41,763 nucleotides of DNA from Klebsiella pneumoniae (GCA_945862325.1 CAMAXZ010000038.1:1-41763), one strand, 5' to 3'; shown: positions 23,446 to 31,443, counted from the stretch's first letter. Numbers and translations are program-made. Notes: generated from the letters alone by a model not told the origin.

Positions 23446-24896
23446 TCGTGCTCATGAGCCTGATGTTCGCGTGCAGCGAGACGAACTTCACCCAGCTCAC
23501 CGAGGAGGACGTGTTCCGGCAGGCGCGCATCCAGACGGTGGACGTCCTGCTCGTCATCGACAACAGCTGCTCGATGATCGAGGAACAGACGAAGCTCTCG
23601 CAAAACTTTCAGAGCTTCATCCAGGTGTTCGAGGAGGCCGAGGTCGACTGGCAGATCGGCGTCGTCACGACCGACGTGGATGACGAGGCCCAGCGGGGCA
23701 AGCTCATCGGCGGCGACGACGAGGTGCGCCTCGTCAACGCCGAAGGGCGTACGGTCGACGAGGTGGCGTGGACGCGCACGTGGGGAGCGGGCGCCGGCGT
23801 GGTGCTTTCGCTCGACCCGACCCGAGAGTCCGCCGTGTCGAACGACGCCGCCACGGCGTGGTGCACGAATGTGGCGCCGAGCCCCGGCGCGGTGAACCCC
23901 GGGTGCGGTGGCGACGGCCCCGGCCGCAACGCGCGCTACGGCGCCGTGATCGTGACGGAGCTCTTGCCGGACCCCGCCGATGTGCCGGACGACCGCGGCG
24001 AGTGGGTGGAGATCACGAACATCTCCGACACCGCGGTCGACCTCACTGGCTGGACGCTGATCGACAATGGACAGAACACCTGGTCCTTCCCCGATGGCGC
24101 GTCGATCGCCGCCGGGGCCGTACAGGTCGTCGCGCGCTCGACCGACGTGGCCGAGGCCACGTACACGACCGACGGCGACATGACCCTGAACAACGCCGAC
24201 CTCTACCTCACCTCGACCACCGAGGGCGCCGACGAGATCTTCGTCGAGAACGTCACCCAGGGCACGACCGGCACCGGCTTGGAGATGGGCTTCGAGGGGG
24301 CGCGCCTCGCGACGCTGCCCGAGGCGCTCGCCGGCGAAAATGCGGGGTTCATCCGTGAGGAAGCGAATCTGTCGCTGCTCTTCGTCTCCGACGAGGAGGA
24401 CAGCTCCCCGTACGCCGTGTCCGACTACCTGCGCCACTTCGCGGACCTGAAGGGCGAAGACGCCTACCGCAATCACACGCGGATGAACGTCAGCGGCGTG
24501 ATCGGCGATCGTGCTCCGGAATTCGCGGGCGAGCCGTCGTGTTCGTCGGCCAACGGCGTCGCGGACTGGGGAAAGCGGTACGTGTCCGCGGTGGTCGCCA
24601 CCGAGGGCCTCGTCGACAGCATCTGCGACGAGGACTTCACCCCGATCGTGAACCAGCTCGGGCTGACCCTCAGCGGCCTCGAGTCGGAGTTCGAGCTGAG
24701 CGAAGTGCCGGAGTTGGACACGCTGAAGGTGGCGCTGTACGCCGATGCTTCGGACGAGAGCAAAGAGAAGGACCTCACGATCGACGTCGACTACACCTAC
24801 GTCGAGGAGCGCAACTCGATCCGCTTCGAGTACGATCAGGTGCCCGCGAGCGAGAAGTACATCCTGGTCGAATACAAAGTCCGGAGCGGCTCTTGA
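23442..24896 (+). CDS. Lipoprotein: von Willebrand A-like domain with inserted lamin-tail domain
   Basis: This 484-residue lipoprotein starts MIVLMSLMFACSE, lipobox Cys11. A von Willebrand A-like domain begins at about residue 33 with VDVLLVIDNSCSM, which has the metal-binding DxSxS residues Asp40, Ser42 and Ser44, and continues WQIGVVTTDVDDE. It is interrupted at about 167-275 by a lamin-tail-like domain (VIVTELLPDP, RGEWVEITNIS, DLTGWTLIDNG, WSFPDGASIAAGA). The A domain then resumes with GLEMGFEGARLA, GENAGFIREEANLSLLFVSDEEDSS. The C-terminal 60 residues contain an acidic beta region (DLTIDVDYTYVEE). A-type domains bind protein partners or ligands through the metal site, and lamin-tail domains occur in many bacterial surface proteins. 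The start is ATG 23442 in an ATGA overlap. Confidence 0.82.
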   Translation: MIVLMSLMFACSETNFTQLTEEDVFRQARIQTVDVLLVIDNSCSMIEEQTKLSQNFQSFIQVFEEAEVDWQIGVVTTDVDDEAQRGKLIGGDDEVRLVNAEGRTVDEVAWTRTWGAGAGVVLSLDPTRESAVSNDAATAWCTNVAPSPGAVNPGCGGDGPGRNARYGAVIVTELLPDPADVPDDRGEWVEITNISDTAVDLTGWTLIDNGQNTWSFPDGASIAAGAVQVVARSTDVAEATYTTDGDMTLNNADLYLTSTTEGADEIFVENVTQGTTGTGLEMGFEGARLATLPEALAGENAGFIREEANLSLLFVSDEEDSSPYAVSDYLRHFADLKGEDAYRNHTRMNVSGVIGDRAPEFAGEPSCSSANGVADWGKRYVSAVVATEGLVDSICDEDFTPIVNQLGLTLSGLESEFELSEVPELDTLKVALYADASDESKEKDLTIDVDYTYVEERNSIRFEYDQVPASEKYILVEYKVRSGS

Positions 24897-25417
24897 TCCT
24901 CGCGTTCCTCCTCGCCTTCGGGTGTTCCAAGCCGGCCCCGGTCGAGTGCAGCGAGACGGTCTCGTGCGCCTTCGGTGAGGTCTGCGTCGACGGCACCTGT
25001 GAAGCCCGCTCGTGCGCCACCTCCGACCAGTGCGGCATCGAGGAATACTGTGACAGTGGCTCCTGTGTCAGCGGGTGCCAGGTCGACACGGATTGCAAGT
25101 TCGGGGACACCTGCGACGAGTCCGGTCAGTGCGCGCCCGCGGGCTGCGCCGACACGCGGACCGACTGTGACGTGGGTGAATTCTGCTCGCCGACGGGAGA
25201 GTGCTACGACGCCGGCGGGTACTTCTGCAAGCCCTGCGAGGCCGACGGCGACTGCGGGGGCAGCGGAAACTACTGTATCGGCGGGTCGTATTGTGGCGTC
25301 GAGTGCGCGGACGATCGCGACTGTCCCGCCGGCTTCGACTGCATCCCGTTCAGCGACGGCAACGGCAACATCATCACGTACCAGTGCTACACGGCGTGCT
25401 GGTTGATCGAGGAATGA
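24893..25417 (+). CDS. Small Cys-rich lipoprotein
   Basis: This 174-residue lipoprotein is almost entirely Cys-rich repeats. Units of the type C-x5-C-x4-C-x3-C (for example CSETVSCAFGEVC, CATSDQCGIEEYC, CQVDTDCKFGDTC, CEADGDCGGSGNYC, CADDRDCPAGFDC) repeat about six times after the signal MILAFLLAFGCSK (lipobox Cys11). Such modules form disulfide-rich extracellular folds. The start is TTG 24893, which overlaps the previous TGA (TTGA at 24893-24896) and has GGAG at 24883-24886, 6 nt upstream. Earlier in-frame starts lie inside the preceding gene and would lose the signal peptide. It is the fourth gene of the operon. The function is unknown, and extracellular binding is inferred. Confidence 0.78.
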   Translation: MILAFLLAFGCSKPAPVECSETVSCAFGEVCVDGTCEARSCATSDQCGIEEYCDSGSCVSGCQVDTDCKFGDTCDESGQCAPAGCADTRTDCDVGEFCSPTGECYDAGGYFCKPCEADGDCGGSGNYCIGGSYCGVECADDRDCPAGFDCIPFSDGNGNIITYQCYTACWLIEE

Positions 25418-25418
25418 A

Positions 25419-28127
25419 TTGAAGATCCTCATCCTGTTCCTCGGCTGCGACGGTGGCGACGCGGTCGAGGACTCGAGCCCGGCGCTCGCCGGCCCGACGC
25501 TCGTACACACCGCGCCTGCGGGCACGACGGAGGGCGGGGCGCTCACCTTCGAGGTGATGGCGACGGACGAGGACGGCGTGCTGTCCGTCACCCTGAGCCA
25601 CCGCGTCGCCGGCGAGGCCACCTGGACCCGGGCGTCGATGATCGAGGGCGAAGGCGACGTATGGTCGGTCGACCTCACGGCGGACCTCGTGCGGGCGCCG
25701 GGGGTCGAGTATTGGATCGAGGCGGAGGACGCCGGTTCGCCGCGCGCGAACGCGTACTTCCCGCTGGAGGGCGCGCGCGAGCCGCTCCTGGTCACCGTGA
25801 GCGCCATCGGCCAGCCGCTCCCGTTCGTCGAGGACTTCGAGCCGGCGGAGGGCGAGGCCAGCCTCCGCGACGTCGGCTGGGCGAACGCGAGCGTCGGGTT
25901 CCAGGGCTACGCGTGGGATCTCGACACCCGCACCGCCTTCGACGGCGCCACGCGCGTGGTGCACACGCGCGGCTACAGCGGCACGCCGGTGATGGAAGAC
26001 TGGCTCATCTCGCCGGTCCTCGACTTCTCGTCCGTGGCGGACGCCCAGGTCACCTGGCGCGAGATCGGGGCGAGCCCCGAGCTGGGCGACCACGCGCTGT
26101 ACCTGAGCACGGGCGCGGCGGATCCCGCGAGCGGAGACTGGGTGGCCGTCGCCGACCCGCTGCCCGCGGCGCCCGACGGCGCGTGGGCGCGCGCGGCGGT
26201 GCAGGATCTCAGCGCCTGGGCCGGGCAGCCGTCGGTCCGACTGGCGTGGGTGTACCGCGGCGTCGACGCCGACGAGTGGGGCATCGACGCGGTCCGCGTG
26301 GAGACCCTTCAGCCGCTGTTGGAGTCGGTGCTGACCGTCGACCCGGCGGGCATCGGCCCCGGCGAGTCGGGCATCGCGACGGTGACGGTGACCAACCTCG
26401 GCGCGGTGGACGCGTCCGACGTGACGGTGTCGATCGCCTTCCCCGAGGGGGGCGCCAGCGTCCTGGAGGACGAAGAGGTGCTGGCGTCGGTGACGTCGGG
26501 AGGCGCCGCGGATGCGGGTTTCCAGCTCACGATCGACGCGGAAGGGGCGGACAACCGCCGGATCCCCGCCGTGGTCACCACCACGGTCGGGGCCACGACG
26601 GAGACCCTCGACACCTTCCTGCTCATCGGCGAGGTGAGCACCGCGCATGTCGCGCTCACCCCCTGGGAGGACGGGAACGTCCAGGTCTCTCTCGGCGTCG
26701 GCGATCCGGCCGATCCGACCTGGGAAGAGATGGTGTGGTCCGGCGCGGTGTCCGACGCGGCGTCGCTCGACTTCGACGTCACGGACCAGTGGGCCCTGCT
26801 GCCGGCGGCCCCGGCGGACGGCCGTTGGTACCTGCGCCTCGACGCGGAGAACGACCTGTTCGTCGAGGCGTTCGAGCTCACGTACGACGGGGTCACGCAG
26901 ACGGCGACGGTGCTGCCGGACGTCCCCGGAGGCGAAGAGACGCTCGTCTACCTGCCGGCGCCTCCCGAGTTCTCGGGCACGGTCACCTCCACCCCCACGA
27001 CGCTCACCCCCGGGCTCACCGGCGTGAGCTTCGGCGGGCTCCTGTTCAACCGCGGCTCCGCCACCGTCGGGCCGGTGGTCGCGACGCTGACGAGCGCGGA
27101 CGCCGACGTGACGGTCACCAGCGGCGGGCCGTTCGCGTTGTCGGCCGGCAGCGTCGACGCCGGCGGGACGGTGTCGCTGAGCGGCCTGTTCACGTTCGAC
27201 GTCGCGGCGACGCACGTCGACAGCACCGACGTCGCGCTGACGCTCACGCTGACCGACGATCTCGAGGCCTTCGAGGTACCGCTCGCCTTCGACGTGCCGT
27301 GGCCGGTCCCGGCGCTCTTCGAGATCACGATCGACGACGACGGCCGCGACGACGTGCTCGACCCGGACGAGTCCGCGGAGATCGAGCTCCGCCTCTCCAA
27401 TGTCGGCGATCTGCCCACCAGCGGCGCGCTCTTCGGAGCGTTGTCGGTAGAGGCGACGAGCACGGCGACCGCGACGGTGTCCGACAACGTCGAGTCGTAC
27501 GGCACCATCGGCGCCGGCAGCTCGAAGTCTCCCGCCGAGCCGTGGGAGGTCGAGGTCACCAGCGGCGCGGAGGGCGACACCCTCGACCTCCTCCTCTCCC
27601 TCTACGACAGCGCGCACACCTACGAGGTGCGCACGCAGCTCGTGCTCGGCGAACCGCCGTGGCGCCCGCTCGACTCGTCCGAGGACGACGTGGGCGACGC
27701 CGTCGGAGACTACGGGTGGGACTTCGTCGACGGGCGTTGGCGCGTGTACGAAGGCGTCATGCAGATCGAGCTCGAGTCGGCCGTTCCGTTCGACCCGAGC
27801 ACCTTGTTCATCGAGTCGTGGGGCTACAGCACCGGCGCCGATTGGACCTACTACCGCCTCGTGTACCAGAGCGGCTCCGTGGCGCTCGAGGGCTACGACT
27901 CCGGCAGCTTCATCAACCTGCTCGAGCCCACCGTCACGACGACGAGCACGACCATCCGGTTCGAGTTCCCCGTCGCGGACCTCGGCCTGCTGCTCGATAC
28001 GATCAACCTCGGCTTTGCCGCCGGGTGGTGCGGGCCGCCGGACTACTACTGCGACCACTACCCGAACAACTGGGGGTACCCGTACTACTCGTGGAACCCC
28101 TCGGCGTTCTTCGAGCTGAGCTGGTAG
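25419..28127 (+). CDS. Large multi-domain beta-sandwich lipoprotein
   Basis: The 902-residue lipoprotein starts at TTG 25419 (GAGGA 5 nt upstream, one base after the previous stop) with MKILILFLGCDG, lipobox Cys10. Domains in order: an Ig-like unit at about 25-125 (GGALTFEVMATDEDGVLSV); a choice-of-anchor/cleaved-adhesin-like jelly roll at about 130-300 (FVEDFEP, then WLISPVLDFSS, YLSTG and RLAWVYRGVDADEWGIDAVRV); then CARDB-like repeats (GIATVTVTNLGAVDASDVTVSI, LFNRGSATVGPVVATL, SAEIELRLSNVGDLPTSG). The C-terminal region is rich in Trp, Tyr and Pro. The protein is acidic, with no catalytic motif. Asp directly follows the lipid Cys, which would mean inner-membrane retention in E. coli; whether that holds here is unknown. 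A surface adhesin or scaffold is most likely. Confidence 0.8.
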   Translation: MKILILFLGCDGGDAVEDSSPALAGPTLVHTAPAGTTEGGALTFEVMATDEDGVLSVTLSHRVAGEATWTRASMIEGEGDVWSVDLTADLVRAPGVEYWIEAEDAGSPRANAYFPLEGAREPLLVTVSAIGQPLPFVEDFEPAEGEASLRDVGWANASVGFQGYAWDLDTRTAFDGATRVVHTRGYSGTPVMEDWLISPVLDFSSVADAQVTWREIGASPELGDHALYLSTGAADPASGDWVAVADPLPAAPDGAWARAAVQDLSAWAGQPSVRLAWVYRGVDADEWGIDAVRVETLQPLLESVLTVDPAGIGPGESGIATVTVTNLGAVDASDVTVSIAFPEGGASVLEDEEVLASVTSGGAADAGFQLTIDAEGADNRRIPAVVTTTVGATTETLDTFLLIGEVSTAHVALTPWEDGNVQVSLGVGDPADPTWEEMVWSGAVSDAASLDFDVTDQWALLPAAPADGRWYLRLDAENDLFVEAFELTYDGVTQTATVLPDVPGGEETLVYLPAPPEFSGTVTSTPTTLTPGLTGVSFGGLLFNRGSATVGPVVATLTSADADVTVTSGGPFALSAGSVDAGGTVSLSGLFTFDVAATHVDSTDVALTLTLTDDLEAFEVPLAFDVPWPVPALFEITIDDDGRDDVLDPDESAEIELRLSNVGDLPTSGALFGALSVEATSTATATVSDNVESYGTIGAGSSKSPAEPWEVEVTSGAEGDTLDLLLSLYDSAHTYEVRTQLVLGEPPWRPLDSSEDDVGDAVGDYGWDFVDGRWRVYEGVMQIELESAVPFDPSTLFIESWGYSTGADWTYYRLVYQSGSVALEGYDSGSFINLLEPTVTTTSTTIRFEFPVADLGLLLDTINLGFAAGWCGPPDYYCDHYPNNWGYPYYSWNPSAFFELSW

Positions 28128-28159
28128 TCGCGCCGCGGCGGCCTCGGGGTCGCCGCGAC
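28127..28159 (+). terminator. Candidate terminator hairpin after the lipoprotein operon
   Basis: GTCGC (28127-28131) pairs with GCGAC (28155-28159) around an inner stem GGCGGCC (28137-28143), loop TCGG, GGTCGCC (28148-28154; one G-U pair). The hairpin starts in the stop codon of the last operon gene. There is no T-tract, so factor-independent termination is uncertain. The remaining bases to the converging gene at 28191 contain nothing recognisable. Confidence 0.4.
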
Positions 28160-28190
28160 AGAGAGCCGCGGCATTGCGACGAAGCTGCGC

Positions 28191-29210
28191 TCAGTTGCTC
28201 GCCGGCTCCTGCGGCACCGCGCGCACCTCGGCGAAGCGGACCTCGGCGCCGATGAAGCCCTGCGACTGGAGCTGGATCTCCACGCCGTCGACCCAGCGCT
28301 CGGCTGCCGTCGGGTCGGTGAGGAGCACCTTCTCGTAGCCGGTGCTCGTCATGACCTTGCCCTCGGCCGCCTTGGCGCGCTTGTTCGGGAGCAGGGTTCC
28401 GACCATGGCCGTACCGCCCGCGGGGATCGCGCCTTCGAGGGCGATCTCCTTCTCTTCGAGCGGCTTGCCGTCCTTGTCCTCGATGACGGCGTTGAGCTTG
28501 ATGTCGGTCATCTCGAACTTGGACTCGTTCCGCAGCAGGAACGTGAACACCGTGGTTCCCGGCGCGCCTTCCGGCGGCGCGGCCCAGCCCGCGTTCTCGA
28601 CGCGGACGTACTGGTCCGGGTTGAAGAGGGGGTCGAAGTCGAGCTTCTTCTCTTCGTCCGCGAAGAAGTAGCCGGGCACGACGTCGGTGACCCTCGCGTA
28701 GCCCTCGTTGCCGGCGTAGCGGAGGCGGTACCAATCCCCGCGCTTTCCGAGGAGCTCGGCCTTGGCGTCCTTCGGGAGCGGGCCGACCTCGTTCGCGCTG
28801 TCGGACGCCGTGGCGCGCAGCACCGCGTTCGGCGAGGTGATGAGCACCTCGGTGTAGTTCAGCGCCTGCATGCCGGTCAGGAGGTCGAGCTGGCCGGGGT
28901 CCGGGACGGTGCGGAAGAGGTCGAGCGCGTAGTACCAGACGCCCGCGGACGCGGCGGCGAGCAGCGCGGCGGCGCCCCACTTGAGCGCGGGGGACATCTC
29001 CTGCGAGGCCGAAGGCGGCAGGTTGTCGACGTCGTTGCGCAGGGAGGCCTTGAGCTCGGGCACGTCGAGGGCGTACAGCCAGTCGCTCGCGCCCGGCGGC
29101 TGCACGATGTCGCCGGCGGCGAGCTCGCCCGCGCGGGCGAGCTTCCGGAGCTCGTCCATGTTCGAGGCGCTGAACTGACGTCCGCGCACGTTGACCATCC
29201 ATCGCGACAT
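28191..29210 (-). CDS. Membrane protein with GYF-like, SH3-like and FxLYD-like domains
   Basis: The 339-residue single-pass protein starts at ATG 29210 with GGAG 7-8 nt upstream. Residues 1-55 (RWMVNVRGRQFSASNMDELRKLARAGELAAGD, landmarks, and GASDWLYA) match the GYF-type domain 2 family common at the N-terminus of myxobacterial membrane proteins. One membrane helix spans about 73-93 (WGAAALLAAASAGVWYYAL). Residues about 125-185 resemble a bacterial SH3 domain (PNAVLRATAS, LLGKRGDWYRLRYAGNEGYARV). Residues about 215-285 resemble an FxLYD-type sandwich (VFTFLLRNESKFEMTDIKLN, IPAGGTAMVGTL). Topology is probably GYF inside and SH3 outside. It converges with the lipoprotein operon and may help handle envelope proteins, which is inference. 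Confidence 0.82.
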   Translation of the reverse strand: MSRWMVNVRGRQFSASNMDELRKLARAGELAAGDIVQPPGASDWLYALDVPELKASLRNDVDNLPPSASQEMSPALKWGAAALLAAASAGVWYYALDLFRTVPDPGQLDLLTGMQALNYTEVLITSPNAVLRATASDSANEVGPLPKDAKAELLGKRGDWYRLRYAGNEGYARVTDVVPGYFFADEEKKLDFDPLFNPDQYVRVENAGWAAPPEGAPGTTVFTFLLRNESKFEMTDIKLNAVIEDKDGKPLEEKEIALEGAIPAGGTAMVGTLLPNKRAKAAEGKVMTSTGYEKVLLTDPTAAERWVDGVEIQLQSQGFIGAEVRFAEVRAVPQEPASN

Positions 29211-29277
29211 GGCATGTCTCCCCGTCCTTTGCGCTGTACCGGAAGGGGGAGGGCTCGTCAAGCGAGGCCCGGCCCGG

Positions 29278-29306
29278 TTGACCGACGGTTGACCCCGCAC
29301 TACGCT
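29278..29306 (+). promoter_or_regulatory. Candidate promoter of the flavodoxin-like / selenoprotein pair
   Basis: TTGACC (29278-29283), a 17-nt spacer and TACGCT (29301-29306) form a plausible promoter. Transcription would start near 29313, followed by GGAGG (29319-29323). The divergent region 29211-29327 contains no other feature I can support. Confidence 0.45.
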
Positions 29307-29327
29307 GACTGGCCGCTCGGAGGCCGC

Positions 29328-29765
29328 CTGCCGTTCAAGCCCGTCCGCCTCCTGCTGGCCTATGACGACGCGGGCGGACTGTGCGCGCGGGTCGTCCCGC
29401 GCATGAAGGACATGCTCGAGCAGCGCGCCTTCGAGGTGGACGTGCACGTGCTCGGCGCGGACCCGCCGGACCTCGAGGGGTACAAGGGGGTCGTGTTGGG
29501 CACGCCCGTGCTCGGCGCCGGGCTCCGCCGCCGGGGCGCCTCCGCGTCGGCGCTGCGCTTCGTCGAGTCGGCGGACGCGCTCGACGAGCGCAAGCTCGCC
29601 CTGTTCAGCGTGTTCCGCGCGTGGCCCGGGCGCGCGCTCGAGGAGCTCCGCGCCGCCGCCGACGCGCGCGGCGTGCCGGTCGTGGTCGACTACGCGTATT
29701 GGTCGTACGCGCCGGAGCAGGGGGAGCACATCGTCCCCGCCGAGTGCATGGTCCGCATCCGTTAG
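29328..29765 (+). CDS. Flavodoxin-like protein
   Basis: A 145-residue alpha/beta protein in which the first strand (VRLLLAYDDAGGLCARVV) and GVVLGTPVLGAG resemble the flavodoxin fold. AYDDAGGLC occupies the place of the phosphate-binding loop, but its TxTGNT-type sequence is missing, so flavin binding is not certain. The start is uncertain. GGAGG (29319-29323) is 4 nt before a CTG at 29328 that would give MPFKPVRLLLAY, fitting both the fold and the promoter. The only nearby conventional in-frame start is TTG 29289, which has no ribosome-binding site and would lie within the promoter. It is followed after 15 nt by the selenocysteine peroxiredoxin-like gene, which suggests the two form a redox unit. 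Confidence 0.62.
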   Translation: MPFKPVRLLLAYDDAGGLCARVVPRMKDMLEQRAFEVDVHVLGADPPDLEGYKGVVLGTPVLGAGLRRRGASASALRFVESADALDERKLALFSVFRAWPGRALEELRAAADARGVPVVVDYAYWSYAPEQGEHIVPAECMVRIR

Positions 29766-29780
29766 CTGGAGGGAGTCGCC

Positions 29781-30320
29781 GTGTCGCTGGCCCAGGTCCT
29801 CGCCCCGCTCTCCGTGCTCGACGCGAACGGGGCGGACGTGCCGCTCGCCTCGCTCTGGCGCGAACGCCCGGTCGTCCTGGTGTTCATCCGCCACTTCGGC
29901 TGACTGCTCTGCCGCGAGCAGGTTCGCTCGCTCGCGTGTCACGCCGACCGCTTCCTGGCGTTGGGGGCTGACCTCGTCGTGGTGAGCACCGGAACGCCCG
30001 AGCAGGCGCGCGCCTTCGCGGAGGAGCGCCGGCTCCCGTTCCCCGTGCTGGTCGACCCCCGCATGCGCGCCTTCCGCGCGGCGGGGTTGCGCCGCGGTGT
30101 CGGCGCCACGCTCAACCTGCGCGCCGTCACCCACGCGCTCCGCGCCGCGAAGGGCGGGGACTACCAGGGCCTCACCCAGGGGGACCCCTGGCAGCTCGGT
30201 GGGGCCTTCGTGATCGTTCCCGGAGGGCGCGTCGCGTTCGAGCAGCGAAGCGACGTGGCGGGGGATCACCCCGATCCCGAGGACCTGATCACGGCGCTGC
30301 GGAGCGCGGCGACGGCGTAG
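29781..30320 (+). CDS. Peroxiredoxin-like selenoprotein (AhpC/TSA family) with in-frame TGA
   Basis: Read through one in-frame TGA (29901-29903, codon 41), this is a 179-residue thioredoxin-fold protein of the AhpC/TSA (PRXL2-like) family. GTG 29781 has GGAGG 8 nt upstream. Before the TGA comes PVVLVFIRHFG and after it LLCREQVRSL, so the codon replaces the first Cys of the family's CxxC motif and gives U41-L-L-C44. Downstream are family features (FPVLVDPRMRAFRAAGL, TQGDPWQLGGAFVIVPGGRV, SDVAGDHPDPEDLI). A perfect hairpin with a GGU-containing loop begins 10 nt after the TGA. Coding quality is the same on both sides. Such proteins are expected to reduce peroxides or act as thiol oxidoreductases. 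The alternatives are a nonsense mutation or a sequencing error, but the exact position at the active site and the SECIS make selenocysteine more likely. Sec-machinery genes are not in this window. Confidence 0.85.
29904..29931 (+). promoter_or_regulatory. Candidate bacterial SECIS element
   Basis: GCGAGC (29914-29919) and GCTCGC (29926-29931) form a perfect 6-bp stem with loop AGGUUC (29920-29925). The loop starts 16 nt after the TGA, has G at its second position and contains GGU, as in the SelB-recognised loop of E. coli fdhF. From memory, bacterial SECIS models require a loop 16-37 nt from UGA with a G in its first two bases. A competing stem CTGCTC/GAGCAG (29904-29921) starts right after the TGA and could alternate with it. 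Confidence 0.7.
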
Positions 30321-30339
30321 AACCGGCGATTGGGGCGAA

Positions 30340-31443
30340 CTACTCGTCGGCCGGCAGCTTCGGCGTCAGGCGCAGGAGCTCGTTGTCGTCGGCGTGGACC
30401 AGCCAGATCTCCTCGCGATCGACCACCTCGACGCCCATCAGCCCCTCGCCCAGGCCGAGATCGACGCGGTCGAGCTCGTTGCCCTGGAGATCGAAGGCCC
30501 ACACGATCCCCGTCGCGTGGTCGGTGACGATCAACGTGTCGTCGAACAGATCGACGCCGGACGGCTCGACCAGCTCGCCCTCCACGAGGGTGGTGAGCGT
30601 GGCGCCGTCCATCTCGTAGTAGGTCGTGCCCGGCTCCATCACGGGGAGGTCCGCCCCGCGGGTGCCCGTCGTGGTGTCGAGGACCGCGATCCGGGAGTTC
30701 CCGGTGTCCGCGATGTACAGGAGGCCCGTCGCCGCGTCGTAGGCGAGGTGGCTCGGCACGTCTTCGACCCGCGCGACCTCGCCGCGGACATAGTGCGCGA
30801 TGATGCCGTCGCTGTGGTGATCGTAGCCGGGGCCGTGGTCATCGACGAAGTCGTTGCGCTGGATGCTGCCGGTCGAGCCGTCGAACACCCAGTAGACGTT
30901 GTCGACCTCCCACGCGATGCCCATGCACAGCGGGGTCTGGTGGAGCATGTCGATGTGGCTGCCGAGGTCGTAGTCGAGCTCTTCGACGGCCTCGGGGTTC
31001 GTCTTGCCGTAGATGTCCAGGACGCTCGTCCACAACGTGGGACCCATGAAGTCGTCGGACGGGTGGTGGTGGTCGTAGGTGTTCCGCGACTCCTGGCAGG
31101 TCCCGAAGAGCTGCGGATCGCCGAAGGCGATGCTGGACACCTCCTCCATGAAGTGGAGCGCGAACGGGTCGATGATGTGCAGCGACTCCTGCGAGTCCGT
31201 CCCGGCGTCGAAGAACGTGGAGGTCGAGTCGTCCGCCCGGTTGACGACCCACAGCTCGCCGGGGTTCTCCGGGTTGAAGTCGAGGTCGCGTGGGATGTTC
31301 AGGCCGTCGGCCTCGGTGCCGATCACGTCCATCTGCACCCGCGCCATGCCCTCGGTGTTGCCGAGCGCCGCGATGCCTCCGAGGTCCTTCTCACCCTCGA
31401 CGCACCCGCCGACGACCAGCCCCAACGTCATCCAAGCGCGCAC
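30340..31443 (-). CDS. Lipoprotein with NHL-like beta-propeller
   Basis: The 367-residue protein has a lipobox in MTLGLVVGGCVEG (Cys14 from the GTG start, Cys10 if ATG 31431 is used). The mature part contains repeated blades of the NHL/SMP-30 type: NIPRDLDFNPENPGELWVVNR, HLAYDAATGLLYIADTGNSRIAVLDT, EPSGVDLFDDTLIVTDHATGIVWAFD, MGVEVVDREEIWLVHADDNELLRL (landmarks). These propellers bind partners, or hydrolyse or isomerise small substrates. There are His-rich spots (TYDHHHP, YDHHSDG) that could hold a metal. It lies 61 nt downstream of uvrA on the same strand, with a possible TACGTT -10 box at 31466-31471 in between. It is probably a separate unit, and its function is unknown. Confidence 0.75.
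   Translation of the reverse strand: MRAWMTLGLVVGGCVEGEKDLGGIAALGNTEGMARVQMDVIGTEADGLNIPRDLDFNPENPGELWVVNRADDSTSTFFDAGTDSQESLHIIDPFALHFMEEVSSIAFGDPQLFGTCQESRNTYDHHHPSDDFMGPTLWTSVLDIYGKTNPEAVEELDYDLGSHIDMLHQTPLCMGIAWEVDNVYWVFDGSTGSIQRNDFVDDHGPGYDHHSDGIIAHYVRGEVARVEDVPSHLAYDAATGLLYIADTGNSRIAVLDTTTGTRGADLPVMEPGTTYYEMDGATLTTLVEGELVEPSGVDLFDDTLIVTDHATGIVWAFDLQGNELDRVDLGLGEGLMGVEVVDREEIWLVHADDNELLRLTPKLPADE

Noticed and set aside
25374..28058. Minus-strand open frame of 894 codons opposite the large lipoprotein
   Set aside because: Composition is Arg/Val/Ala/Asp shadow translation. The opposite strand has a clear signal peptide, domains and a coupled start.
29781..30320. Pseudogene or frameshift interpretation of the peroxiredoxin-like gene
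   Set aside because: The frame is the same before and after the single TGA, the family sequence continues without damage, and the TGA sits on the catalytic position with a SECIS-like hairpin behind it. A base-calling error cannot be excluded.
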